Origin: Piscibacillus salipiscarius JCM 13188
GTDB lineage: Bacteria > Bacillota > Bacilli > Bacillales > Alkalibacillaceae
Direction of reading: 5' to 3'
Length of the DNA: 64,000 nt
Assembly (NCBI RefSeq): GCF_001311865.1
Contig: NZ_BBCD01000006.1
Span: 62,001 to 126,000, forward strand
A program made the translations under genes and the position numbers. Below, piece by piece: positions 37,979-46,810 of the stretch (the stretch's first letter is position 1; each line of letters begins with the position of its first letter). Under the pieces are notes generated by a model, which had not been told where the DNA came from, searched no databases, and saw only the letters and a program-made list of their open reading frames with translations.

Positions 37979-37994
37979 CGTCATACGACCCTTT

Positions 37995-38202
37995 TTAATC
38001 TTCAATGAACTCGATCATATCAATTTTATCGCATACTGCTACGAATCTGCTTTTTATGATTAGTAAAAGTAGCTAAGCCTGTACTAATGTCATAACTCTC
38101 AAATACTTCAACCCCTGATACATCTTCACCATTCATCATTAATTCTTTTACTCGTGTGCCAGGCTGTGCTTCTGACAACACCATACAAATCGGATTTCTC
38201 AC
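37995..38202 (-). CDS. hypothetical 68-residue protein (one suspected frameshift)
   Basis: GTG at 38202 after GGAGGGTTTAAG. Reads MRNPICMVLSEAQPGTRVKE, then GEDVSGVEVFESYDISTGLATF; removing one A from the run opposite 38051-38055 gives NHKSRFVAVCDKIDMIEFIED to the stop at 37995. Without the repair it would end at a nearby TAA with a basic tail. The alternating hydrophobic pattern suggests a small beta-barrel. Not recognised. Confidence 0.55.
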
Positions 38203-38337
38203 CTTAAACCCTCCTTCTAATTGCAGAGTTAGTGTATTATATTAAATATTTACAAACTATGTATGTGTGTTTATTAATAAAGCTATTAAAATATGTCTTT
38301 GTCTTGTAAATTTAGTAGAATTATTTTTTCATAAGAA

Positions 38338-38360
38338 AAGAGAGGCAATAAACCTCTCTT
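38338..38360 (-). terminator. terminator of the UbiB-like gene
   Basis: AAGAGAGG / CCTCTCTT with a seven-base loop, then TTCTTATG on the minus strand; the first arm overlaps the stop codon. Confidence 0.75.
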
Positions 38361-40039
38361 AAAACCTCCCTGAACGAAAGATCGAATAAATTAACCATGT
38401 AACCATTAATACAGCAATCACAAATCCAATTTCTACAGCTGGAATATCCCAAAGCAATGATGATTGACTTCCAATCGCTGAACCTATAATTAACCCAACC
38501 ATGATTAAACTAAAAGATAAAAGCACAATACTAAACGATAATCTATTACTAACTGTATCGAGTTTTGAGAAAAATGTTCAGCTTTTGGAATCGATATTTC
38601 AATAGGTATTTTTTTATTTTTAGCAATATGACTCAGCTCTCTAATGACTTCCGGCATATCCTCAATCACATCGCCATATTCATCAATCTGATCATATAAA
38701 CTTTTAGCAAGCCGTTTCGGGTTATACTTTTCACGAATAAGGTCTCTTCCAAACGGTTCAGCAGCTTCGATAATATCAAATTCAGGATCTAATTGTTCTA
38801 TTAATCCTTCTAACGTTAAGATGGTTTTTCCAACCAGTGATAAATCTGATGGAATCATGATTTGATGCTTATTTGCGATTGAAAACAAATCTGTTATTGA
38901 CTGCCCCAAGCTCAGTTCGCTTAATGGAACTCCGTAATATTTAATCATAAACCGGTCGATATCACCACTAAGTTCATGAATATCTACATCCTCTGGAGCC
39001 ACCCCCATTTTAAAAATCGCTTTGATCATATCGTCTGAGTCCTGCTTAACCATTGCCATGACTAGAGAAGCCAAATGCATTCTCATTTTAGATGACAATC
39101 TTCCCATTAGACCGAAATCCATCCAGGCGATTCGTTTTTCAGACTCTGCAAAAATATTACCAATATGAGGGTCAGCATGAAAATAACCATCTTTAAAGAC
39201 TTGGTAAAATAACGTGTGAACGACACGATCAGCTAACCATTTTAAATCAAATCCTTTTTCCTTTAATTCATCAAGCTGATCGAGTTTGATTCCTTCGATA
39301 AATTCCATGGTTAACACTTGCTTGGTTGTATAGTCCCAATAAATTGAAGGTATTTTAACCGTTTCGTCTTCCTCAAATTGCTGCGCCATTAGATCAGCAT
39401 TTCGCCCCTCTGTCATGTAGTCAAGTTCATCTATGATCGCCTTAGTAAATTCCTCTACTACTTCAACGACTTGGTACTGTTTTGCCCATTCAAACGTCTC
39501 TCCGCACGTTCAGCTAACTCATGTAGAATCTCTAAATCCGTATGTATTTGCTTATCCACACGCGGACGTTGAACTTTAACAGCTACATGTTCACCTGATT
39601 TTAACTTTGCCTCGTGGACCTGACCAATCGATGCGACTCCTAAAGGGATAGAGTCAAACTCTTCAAAGGTTCCATCAACATTCCCACCAAGTTCTTTTTC
39701 TATAATTTGTACCACGTCTTCAAATGAGATTGGTGAGATCTCATCTTGTAAGTATGTTAACTCATTTATAATATCTTTAGGAATAATGTCAGGACGCGTA
39801 CTCGCCATCTGACCAATTTTGATAAACGTTGGGCCTAGTTCTTCTAAGAAGGCCCGAATACGCTTGCCAAGTGACTTCGTATGCTCCTGATCTCGCCTGA
39901 CATATAACCGGCGAGGTAATGAGAATACCTGATCTAACCCGAGCTCTTTCACTATAAATCCTAATCCGTTACGTGAAAAAGCTGCAGCAATTTCTCGATA
40001 CCGGTTCATATGCCTCATTTGTTTCCTTAACAAGAACAT
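38359..40039 (-). CDS. UbiB/AarF (ABC1) atypical kinase family protein (two suspected frameshifts)
   Basis: About 560 residues, the normal family length. The KxGQ-type ABC1 segment is FIKIGQMASTRPDIIPKD; then VAVKVQRP with the ATP-contacting lysine, DGYFHADPHIGN, and WMDFGLMGRLS (DFG). The C-terminus has two membrane helices (FSIVLLSFSLIMVGLIIG and GFVIAVLMVTWLIY). Breaks near 39490 (one A) and opposite 38570-38574 (one T) are repaired to RRLKWAKQYQVVEVVEEF and HFFSKLDTVSNRLS. Members support isoprenoid-quinone or lipid metabolism; menaquinone is the likely quinone in this organism. The phasin-like gene 9 bases upstream is a common partner. Confidence 0.85.
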
Positions 40040-40048
40040 CCCTCCTCT

Positions 40049-40351
40049 CTACTCTTCTTTATTAACTTGCTCCTCAAGCTTTTCTATTCGATCTTCAAGT
40101 GCTTGAGCGGTTTCTTTTGTTGGAACCTCTAATTCATCCAAATAAGTTTTTAGCTGTCTTTTAATTTTTTCGTCGAACTGCTTTTGACTTTCTTCACCTT
40201 TCATTCTCAAATCTTTTAAAAGATTATTTGACTCCTCTTTTGATAGCTGCCCTTTTTCAACTAACTCATCTAACACTCGTTCCGCTTGATCCTTACTTGC
40301 AGAGGCTAACCCTAATCCGACAGATAAACCTTTTTTAAATAAATCTCTCAT
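40049..40351 (-). CDS. phasin-like coiled-coil protein
   Basis: 100 residues. MRDLFKKGLSVGLGLASASKDQAERVLDELVEKG is the amphipathic N-terminus seen in small phasin/PhaF-like proteins, followed by a long charged coiled coil (about 40-100) ending LEEQVNKEE. No membrane span. It sits 9 bases before the UbiB-like gene in the same operon, an arrangement found across Bacilli. A role as an assembly or membrane-surface partner of the kinase is inferred. Confidence 0.7.
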   Translation of the reverse strand: MRDLFKKGLSVGLGLASASKDQAERVLDELVEKGQLSKEESNNLLKDLRMKGEESQKQFDEKIKRQLKTYLDELEVPTKETAQALEDRIEKLEEQVNKEE

Positions 40352-40443
40352 GAGAACTCCTCCTCGTACGACTTATTCTTGTTAGAAGTTTACCCTTAAC
40401 GAACAAATTAGAAACAGGTCGGGATTGCCCCGTGGTGAAGTTT

Positions 40444-40532
40444 CTAGTATTTGAAAAAACTTTCTAGTAAATTTTTGATTTTGTCTAGTATTTTCACGGT
40501 TTTGTCTAGTAAAATCTCGAATTTGTCTAGTA
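40444..40532 (+). repeat. 21-bp-period CTAGTA array (copy B)
   Basis: CTAGTA at 40444, 40464, 40485, 40506 and 40527, steps 20, 21, 21, 21 bp, exactly the spacing of the array at 9493-9602. The spacers correspond one by one with that array (for example AATTTTTGATTTTGT here and AATTTTTAAAATTGG there; TTTTCACGGTTTTGT and TTTTCGCGATTTTGT). It lies between the phasin-like gene start and the mqo terminator. Confidence 0.85.
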
Positions 40533-40562
40533 TTTACTCAAGAGTAATGGCGAGCAAAATAA

Positions 40563-40600
40563 AAAAAGCTTTTGCGCCGCATCTGCGCAAAAGCTTTATA
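40563..40600 (-). terminator. terminator of mqo
   Basis: Stem AAAGCTTTTGCGC / GCGCAAAAGCTTT with a short loop; A-run on the plus side gives a T-run on the minus strand. Confidence 0.85.
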
Positions 40601-40606
40601 TTACCG

Positions 40607-42130
40607 TTAACCTATAACTGTTTGTTCATCTTCTTGTTCTTTTGATTCACCATTATCGAGATTTAGTGCTCTGGCTGTCGTTGCATGCACTTCCTCAAGT
40701 AATTGTGGATGATCCATTAAGACCTTGCCATATGAAGGAATCATTTCTTTTAATTTTGGCTCCCACTCTTCAATATGATTTGGGAAGCAATTTTCTAATA
40801 TCTCAAGCATGACATTTACAGCTGTTGAGGCCCCTGGTGATGCACCAAGTAATGCAGCAATGGAACCGTCAGCCGAGTTGACCACTTCTGTACCGAACTG
40901 AAGTGTACCCTTACCACCTGCGTCCGTCTCTTTAATGACCTGAACGCGCTGACCAGCGACAACGATCTCCCAGTCTTCCGTTTTTGCATTAGGGATAAAT
41001 TCACGAAGTGCTTCCATCCGTTTTTCCTTAGATTGCATGACCTGTTGAATGAGATATTTCGTTAATTTCATTTCTTTAACGCCTGCTCCAAGCATATTAA
41101 CCACATTACTTGGTCTAACTGACGTGAAGAGATCTAAGTTTGAACCTTCTTTTAGGAACTTAGGCGAGAACCCAGCAAAAGGCCCGAATAATAAAGTTCG
41201 CTTTCCATCTATAAATCTTGTATCCAAATGCGGCACAGACATAGGTGGTGCGCCAACTGGTGCTTTCCCATAAACTTTAGCATGATGCTGCTTAACCACT
41301 TCAGGGTTGTTACAAACCATAAATAATCCACTAACAGGGAAACCGCCAACACCTTTACCTTCAGGAATACCAGATTTCTGAAGTAGATGTAGGCTTCCGC
41401 CACCAGCGCCAATAAATACAAATTTGGCATTAACCAGTTCGACTGATCCACTATCAACGTCTTTAACCTTAACATCCCAAGTACCATTACTTAATCGGTT
41501 TAAATCCTCTACTTGATGACGATAATTAAGCTCAACATTTTGACTTTCCAAATGGTCAAATAGCTTACGAGTTAACTCGCCGAAATTAACATCTGTACCT
41601 GAGTCAATTTTCGTTGCAGCGATTGGCTCATCCGACTTACGATTTTTCATAATTAGAGGAATCCAATCCTTAAGCTGTTCAGGGTCATCTGAGAATTCCA
41701 TACCTTTAAAAAGGGGATTGCTTGTCATAGCCTCATAACGTTTCTTTAAAAAGTTAACATTATCTTCTCCTCTGACCATACTCATGTGAGGTAAAGCTTT
41801 GATGAATTCTCCTGGATCTTCAATGAGACCTTTGTTAACCAAGTAAGACCAAAACTGTTTAGAAACTTGGAACTGTTGATTAATTTTGACTGCTTTAGTT
41901 AAATCGATCGTTCCATCAGACTTCTCATTTGTGTAATTTAATTCACAAAGTGCTGCATGGCCTGTCCCTGCATTATTCCATTCGTTCGAGCTTTCTTCGC
42001 CCGTTTTACCTAACCGCTCATAAACTTTAATATCCCAATTAGGTGCGAGCTCCTTTAGAAGAGACCCTAAAGTCGCACTCATAATACCTGCACCTATTAA
42101 AATAACATCTGTTTGTTTTTGTCCGCTCAT
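40607..42130 (-). CDS. mqo: malate:quinone oxidoreductase
   Basis: FAD-dependent membrane-associated enzyme of about 507 residues passing electrons from malate to the quinone pool. Visible: [21 protein letters not shown] (FAD-binding GxGxxS), [39 protein letters not shown] and the C-terminal [17 protein letters not shown]. Intact frame. The start is ATG 42130 (MSGQKQ) after GGAAGG; an open frame extends 49 codons upstream, but it is low-complexity and lacks a ribosome site. Divergent from ahpC. Confidence 0.92.
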   Translation of the reverse strand: MSGQKQTDVILIGAGIMSATLGSLLKELAPNWDIKVYERLGKTGEESSNEWNNAGTGHAALCELNYTNEKSDGTIDLTKAVKINQQFQVSKQFWSYLVNKGLIEDPGEFIKALPHMSMVRGEDNVNFLKKRYEAMTSNPLFKGMEFSDDPEQLKDWIPLIMKNRKSDEPIAATKIDSGTDVNFGELTRKLFDHLESQNVELNYRHQVEDLNRLSNGTWDVKVKDVDSGSVELVNAKFVFIGAGGGSLHLLQKSGIPEGKGVGGFPVSGLFMVCNNPEVVKQHHAKVYGKAPVGAPPMSVPHLDTRFIDGKRTLLFGPFAGFSPKFLKEGSNLDLFTSVRPSNVVNMLGAGVKEMKLTKYLIQQVMQSKEKRMEALREFIPNAKTEDWEIVVAGQRVQVIKETDAGGKGTLQFGTEVVNSADGSIAALLGASPGASTAVNVMLEILENCFPNHIEEWEPKLKEMIPSYGKVLMDHPQLLEEVHATTARALNLDNGESKEQEDEQTVIG

Positions 42131-42312
42131 ACTAACCTTCCTATATCTTAGATTTGTATGTCCTACAAATATATTTGGATAAAAGTGTCCAGCTACTATT
42201 ATATAATAGAATTTGTTGATTTTAAAGTGTCGGTATTTTTTTGTTATTACCGTCTTTTTTTGTAATACGAAATGCATTTCCTTGATATTTTATTGAACAA
42301 TTTTGTTATTTG

Positions 42313-42341
42313 TTGACAAAGTTCGACAAACCTATAATAAT
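42313..42341 (+). promoter_or_regulatory. putative ahpCF promoter
   Basis: TTGACA (42313-42318) and, after 17 bases, TAATAA (42336-42341). A nicer TATAAT at 42333 would leave only 14 bases, so the choice of minus-10 is uncertain. Confidence 0.45.
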
Positions 42342-42354
42342 AACTAATGTTTGA

Positions 42355-42369
42355 TTGTAATTATTACAG
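42355..42369. promoter_or_regulatory. putative PerR box upstream of ahpC
   Basis: TTGTAATTATTACAG, with the perfect 6-1-6 palindrome TGTAAT-T-ATTACA, matches 12 of 15 positions of the Bacillus PerR consensus TTATAATnATTATAA. It sits just downstream of the predicted promoter, as expected for peroxide-controlled ahpCF. Confidence 0.55.
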
Positions 42370-42440
42370 ATAGGTACGTAAATTTCCCCGTAAATGTGGG
42401 TAGGCTATCTATTAGAAAAATATCAAGGAGGAATTAAGTA

Positions 42441-43004
42441 ATGTCTTTAATCGGAAAAGAAGTAGAACCATTTAAAGCACAAGCTTACAAAAACGGAGAT
42501 TTCATCGAAGTTACAGAGGAGGATTTCAAAGGTCATTGGACAGTTGTTTGCTTCTATCCTGCAGACTTCACATTCGTTTGCCCAACTGAGCTTGAAGATC
42601 TTCAAGAACAATATCCTAAACTTCAAGAACTTGGAGTAGAAGTATTCTCTGTTTCAAGAGACTCACATTTCACACATAAAGCATGGCACGATACATCTGA
42701 AAAAATCGGAAAAATTACTTACGGTATGATTGGGGACCCAGCTCACATCTTATCACGTAACTTTGACGTATATGTAGAAGATTTAGGCCAAGCAGACCGC
42801 GGCACATTCATCATCGACCCAGACGGTGTTATTCAAGCAGTAGAAATTAACGCTGAAGGTATTGGCCGTGATGCAAGCACATTAATTAACAAAATCAAAG
42901 CAGCACAATACGTGCGCAAAAACCCTGGTGAGGTTTGCCCAGCTAAATGGGAAGAAGGGGAAGAAACTCTTAAACCTAACTTAGACTTAGTAGGAAAACT
43001 TTAA
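42441..43004 (+). CDS. ahpC: alkyl hydroperoxide reductase peroxiredoxin
   Basis: 187-residue typical 2-Cys peroxiredoxin reducing hydrogen and organic peroxides. The peroxidatic cysteine is in [14 protein letters not shown] (about residue 47) and the resolving cysteine in [10 protein letters not shown] (about 166). Ribosome site CAAGGAGGAA. Intact. It is 22 bases before ahpF, its reductase. Confidence 0.95.
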   Translation: MSLIGKEVEPFKAQAYKNGDFIEVTEEDFKGHWTVVCFYPADFTFVCPTELEDLQEQYPKLQELGVEVFSVSRDSHFTHKAWHDTSEKIGKITYGMIGDPAHILSRNFDVYVEDLGQADRGTFIIDPDGVIQAVEINAEGIGRDASTLINKIKAAQYVRKNPGEVCPAKWEEGEETLKPNLDLVGKL

Positions 43005-43026
43005 GCTTTAAGGAGAGGGATTACAC

Positions 43027-44556
43027 ATGGCACTTGATGCAGAAATTAAGTCCCAATTAGATCAGTACTTGCAGCTACTAGAGGATGACCTTGTGCTCAA
43101 AGTAAGTACTGAATCTGACCAAAAATCAGAGGAAACTCAAGCACTAGTTGATGAACTAGCTGCCATGTCATCTAAAATATCTGTTGAAAAAACTCAATTA
43201 GAGCGTACACCTAGCTTTAGTGTGAATCGTGCAGGGCAAGACTCTGGCATCGCATTCGCTGGTGTACCTTTAGGGCATGAGCTCACATCACTTGTATTAG
43301 CACTCTTACAAGTAAGTGGTCGTCCGCCTAAAGTTGATGACAGCATTGCTGAACAAATCAAAGAACTCGATGGTGAGTATCACTTCGAAACGTACGTCAG
43401 CCTCTCATGTCATAACTGTCCTGATGTTGTACAAGCTCTCAATATCATGAGTGTGTTAAACCCTAACATTTCTCACACGATGGTTGATGGTGCTGTGTAC
43501 AAATCAGAAGTTGAAGAAAAAGACATTATGGCCGTACCAGCTGTTTACCTTAACGGCGAGCCATTCAGTAATGGACGCATTACGATTGAAGAAATTTTAG
43601 CTAAATTAGGTAAAAGCCTAGATGCTGATGAGCTATCAAATAAAGATCCTTATGACGTTCTAGTTGTCGGTGGTGGTCCTGCAGGTGCGAGTGCTGCTAT
43701 TTACTCATCACGCAAAGGAATCCGTACGGGTATGGTCTCCGAACGTCTTGGCGGACAAGTTTTAGATACATTAAGTATTGAAAACTTTATCAGCGTTAAA
43801 GGCACGGAGGGACCAAAGCTAGCTGCAGCACTTGAAGAACATGTAAAAGACTATGACATAGACATCATGAACCTGCAACGCGCTAAAGGCTTAGAAAAGA
43901 AAGATCTTTTCGAGTTAGAGCTTGAAAATGGTGCTAAACTTAAGAGTAAAAACGCTCATCGTTTCAACTGGTGCACGCTGGCGTGAGATCGGCGTTCCTG
44001 GTGAAGCTGAGTTTAAAAATAAAGGTGTTGCTTACTGTCCTCACTGTGATGGCCCGCTTTTCGAAGGAAAAGATGTAGCCGTCATCGGTGGAGGTAACTC
44101 AGGTGTTGAAGCTGCGATTGACCTTGCAGGGATTGTCAATCATGTCACACTACTTGAATACAATTCTGAACTTAAGGCCGACGAAGTGCTTCAAAAACGC
44201 CTTTACAGCTTGCCTAACGTAACTGTCTTAACAAATGCCAAAACTTCAGAAATCACTGGTGATGACAACGTCAACGGATTAAAATATGTCGATTTAGAAT
44301 CAGGTGACGAAAAGCATGTCGAACTAGCTGGTGTTTTCGTTCAAATCGGTCTTATTCCGAACACTGACTGGTTAGGAGATCTAATCGACCGGAACAAATT
44401 GGTGAGATTATAACTGATAAACGGGCTGCGACGAACATTCCAGGTGTTTTCGCAGCAGGTGATTGTACCGACAGTGCCTATAATCAAATCATTGTTTCAA
44501 TGGGTGAAGGTGCAACGTCTGCTTTATCAGCCTTTGATCATCTCATCAGAAATTAA
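43027..44556 (+). CDS. ahpF: alkyl hydroperoxide reductase subunit F (two suspected frameshifts)
   Basis: NADH-dependent flavoprotein that regenerates AhpC. About 509 residues. The N-terminal thioredoxin-like pair has the CxxC in [12 protein letters not shown]; then FAD motif [19 protein letters not shown], the second CxxC in [15 protein letters not shown] motif [13 protein letters not shown], and [14 protein letters not shown]. An extra A in the run 43948-43952 and a missing base near 44394 break the frame; repairs give [14 protein letters not shown] and a continuous [15 protein letters not shown]. Confidence 0.92.
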
Positions 44557-44561
44557 TTTCC

Positions 44562-44596
44562 ATCACTACCTTGCAGATGCGGGGTAGTGATTTTTG
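44562..44596 (+). terminator. terminator of ahpCF
   Basis: ATCACTACC / GGTAGTGAT, 12-base loop, then TTTTTG. Confidence 0.8.
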
Positions 44597-44614
44597 CGAA
44601 AGCGTTAGATAAAA

Positions 44615-44662
44615 GGTAGATATTTTCTAGAATAGGGTAGATAAACTCAAAATAGGGGTCGA
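44615..44662 (-). repeat. 21-bp-period TCTACC array (copy D, reverse orientation)
   Basis: On the plus strand GGTAGA at 44615 and 44636 and GGTCGA at 44657: steps of exactly 21 bp. On the minus strand these read TCTACC, the word of the array at 30944-31053. The TCGACC variant also parallels the TCGAC variant there. It lies between the ahpF terminator and the aldolase gene. Confidence 0.65.
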
Positions 44663-44773
44663 TAAACCCATGCCCCTCCCAATCTTTTTAAAAATCGTAA
44701 AACCCTGTATTAGATAAGTTGAACATGTTAGGATAATATATAGATTAAGTATTGAATATTAGGAGTGAAGACC

Positions 44774-45664
44774 ATGAACGAAAATCACTTTAACCAAATG
44801 AAAACAAAAGGCGGATTTATTGCGGCTCTTGACCAGAGTGGTGGCAGTACACCAAAAGCTCTTGCGGCATATGGCGTAACAGAAGATCAATATACAAACG
44901 AAGATGAAATGTTCGACCTTGTGCATCAAATGAGAACGCGCATTATTACATCACCAGCGTTTAGCTCAGACAAAATTATCGGTGCAATTCTTTTCGAACA
45001 AACAATGGACCGTGAAATTGAAGGGAAGTATACAGGCGATTATCTTGCAGAAAAAGGTGTTGTACCTTTCTTGAAAGTAGATAAAGGTCTTGCTGATCAA
45101 GAAAATGGCGTTCAAATGATGAAGCCCATTCATGATTTAGACGAAACGCTTCGCCGAGCTAATGAACGTAAAATGTTCGGTACAAAAATGCGTTCTGTCA
45201 TTCATGAAGCGAATCAAGAAGGTATTAAAGCAGTTGTTGACCAACAATTTGAAATCGGTAAACGCATTATTGAAGCTGGCCTTGTGCCAATTATCGAGCC
45301 TGAAGTCAACATTAACAGCCAAGATAAAGAACAAGCTGAAGAAATGTTAAAAGAAGAACTTCTTAAGCATCTAAATGAGTTGTCAGATGATCAGAACGTG
45401 ATGTTAAAGCTTACTATTCCAACAAAAGCTAATCTTTATAAAGAATTAATTGACCATCCTAATGTGGTTCGTGTGGTAGCTCTATCTGGTGGTTATTCAC
45501 GCGAAGAAGCTAATGAAAAGCTTAAAGATAATGATGGTTTAATTGCGAGCTTCTCTCGTGCATTAGCGAGTGACTTACACGTCAATCAATCTGATGAAGA
45601 GTTCAACGAAAAGTTACAAAAAGCTGTTAATTCAATTCATGATGCTTCAGTAAATAAAAATTAA
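44774..45664 (+). CDS. fda: class I fructose-bisphosphate aldolase
   Basis: 296 residues, metal-independent aldolase of the bacterial class I type. Diagnostic sequence: [22 protein letters not shown] near the N-terminus, [21 protein letters not shown] and LKLTIPTK with the Schiff-base lysine at the KxTIP position. ATG 44774 is eight bases after AGGAG. The enzyme works in glycolysis or gluconeogenesis in the cytoplasm; its neighbourhood to ahpCF is not functionally obvious. Confidence 0.92.
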   Translation: MNENHFNQMKTKGGFIAALDQSGGSTPKALAAYGVTEDQYTNEDEMFDLVHQMRTRIITSPAFSSDKIIGAILFEQTMDREIEGKYTGDYLAEKGVVPFLKVDKGLADQENGVQMMKPIHDLDETLRRANERKMFGTKMRSVIHEANQEGIKAVVDQQFEIGKRIIEAGLVPIIEPEVNINSQDKEQAEEMLKEELLKHLNELSDDQNVMLKLTIPTKANLYKELIDHPNVVRVVALSGGYSREEANEKLKDNDGLIASFSRALASDLHVNQSDEEFNEKLQKAVNSIHDASVNKN

Positions 45665-45679
45665 AATTTAAATAATTTA

Positions 45680-45731
45680 AAACCCGTACAATGGTAGTGT
45701 ATTACACTAATCCTTGTACGGGTTTCTTTTA
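45680..45731 (+). terminator. terminator of fda
   Basis: AAACCCGTACA / TGTACGGGTTT with a 23-base loop, then CTTTT. Confidence 0.75.
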
Positions 45732-45740
45732 TAAGCGTTG

Positions 45741-45849
45741 TCAAAATACTTCGCTTACGAAAGGCACAGCTTCAACTTTCACATTCGGTTTAGGTGATTT
45801 TTAGTTCGTGCTGTTCTGCGACGAACTGGACGGTCTCACTCTTCTTCAA
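45741..45849 (-). CDS. possible 35-residue protein (one suspected frameshift)
   Basis: A TTG start at 45849 four bases after AGGTG gives MKKSETVQFVAEQHELK; removing one A from a run of five continues into SPKPNVKVEAVPFVSEVF to a TGA at 45741. The amino-acid composition looks coding, with alternating charged and hydrophobic residues, but I do not recognise it. Its DNA also holds the inverted repeat AGTTCGT / ACGAACT. It could be a gene remnant. Confidence 0.3.
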
Positions 45850-45874
45850 CTAACACCTACGCCCCCCAATTATA

Positions 45875-45906
45875 GAAAAAGCGACTGTTCTTAATAATCA
45901 ATCGCC
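45875..45906 (-). terminator. terminator of the GNAT gene
   Basis: Minus strand GCGATTG / CAGTCGC around a loop of 11 bases, then TTTTT. Confidence 0.7.
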
Positions 45907-45924
45907 TTATTCGTTTAAAAAAAC

Positions 45925-46494
45925 TTACTCAATAGAATTTTTAAAATAGATTAGATTATCTGTCCATTCTCCAAATTCGAAAATAAACCCTTTTCTTGTA
46001 CATTCATACTTCATCCCAACACTCTCTGCTAAATTGATTGAAGCAGAATTATCTAAATTGATATGGGCTTCTATACGGTGGAATTTTAAATAATTAAAAG
46101 CAATATTAAGTGCTTCCTTTACCGCTTCGTTACCGTACCCTTTTCTCCAATACTGATTATGGATTGAGTATCCTATCCTACCCCATTGAAAGTCATCTCT
46201 TTCTATAGTTGAAAAATCCACCATACCTAAATGTGTACCGTCTTCCTTTCTAAACACACCAAATACATATGCAGTGTCTGTAAGTGCTAACTCTTGTTGT
46301 TTATCTACCAGATTATGAAACCATTCCAGTGTGCACTCACTCATATCTATTTTTCCTTTATCGTGGCGAAATTGAGATGGATAACGGTTTTCAAATTCAT
46401 TCAGCCAATTATCATAATCGGCTTTCTGTAATGGTCTTATTACTAATCTTTCTGTTTCTGAAACAAGCTTAAATTTTTCTTTTGTCAATTTCAA
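45925..46494 (-). CDS. RimJ/RimL-type GNAT acetyltransferase
   Basis: About 189 residues. ETERLVIRPLQKADYDNWL is the standard start of RimJ/RimL-like acetyltransferases; IGYSIHNQYWRKGYGNEAVKEAL contains the acetyl-CoA loop (RKGYG), and HRIEAHINLDNSASINLAESVGMKYE the C-terminal block. TTG 46494 lies eight bases after GAGGAG and is preferred to an upstream ATG without a ribosome site. A 33-codon open frame (ATG with AAAGGTG, reading MAYKLNQVNKAGF) overlaps this start in another frame and could be a leader peptide. Substrate unknown. Confidence 0.8.
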   Translation of the reverse strand: MKLTKEKFKLVSETERLVIRPLQKADYDNWLNEFENRYPSQFRHDKGKIDMSECTLEWFHNLVDKQQELALTDTAYVFGVFRKEDGTHLGMVDFSTIERDDFQWGRIGYSIHNQYWRKGYGNEAVKEALNIAFNYLKFHRIEAHINLDNSASINLAESVGMKYECTRKGFIFEFGEWTDNLIYFKNSIE

Positions 46495-46810
46495 TGTGAC
46501 ATCTCCTCTGTATAGACTTTTTTCTAAATACAAAACCTGCTTTGTTAACTTGATTTAGTTTATATGCCATCAGACATCACACCTTTCTGTATGTAATATA
46601 AGTAAAAAACTACTATTAATTTGAACTATGCTTTGTAGAACATTCTTTAACTTATTTTACCATATAAATGTTAATCTCCCTAAAATTCACTAAATATATA
46701 TAAAAAGTAGTTCAATTATGGGTATAAAAGTGCAATTTTGTACTCCAAAACTGAACTACTAAGATTAACAATTTGTAATTTTATTTATTGACTGTTAATT
46801 ACTTCTTACC
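46495..46810. other. intergenic region between GNAT gene and amylopullulanase
   Basis: 316 AT-rich bases. They hold the GNAT ribosome site with the possible short overlapping leader frame, and the amylopullulanase terminator (46702-46760). I see no other gene or repeat. Confidence 0.6.
46702..46760 (-). terminator. terminator of the amylopullulanase gene
   Basis: Minus strand AGTAGTTCAGTT / AATTGAACTACT, with one G-U pair, a loop of about 31 bases, then TTTTTATAT. Long loop lowers confidence. Confidence 0.6.

Noticed and set aside
46284-46472. 62-codon plus-strand open frame inside the GNAT gene
   Set aside because: Antisense shadow frame without ribosome site or recognisable motifs.
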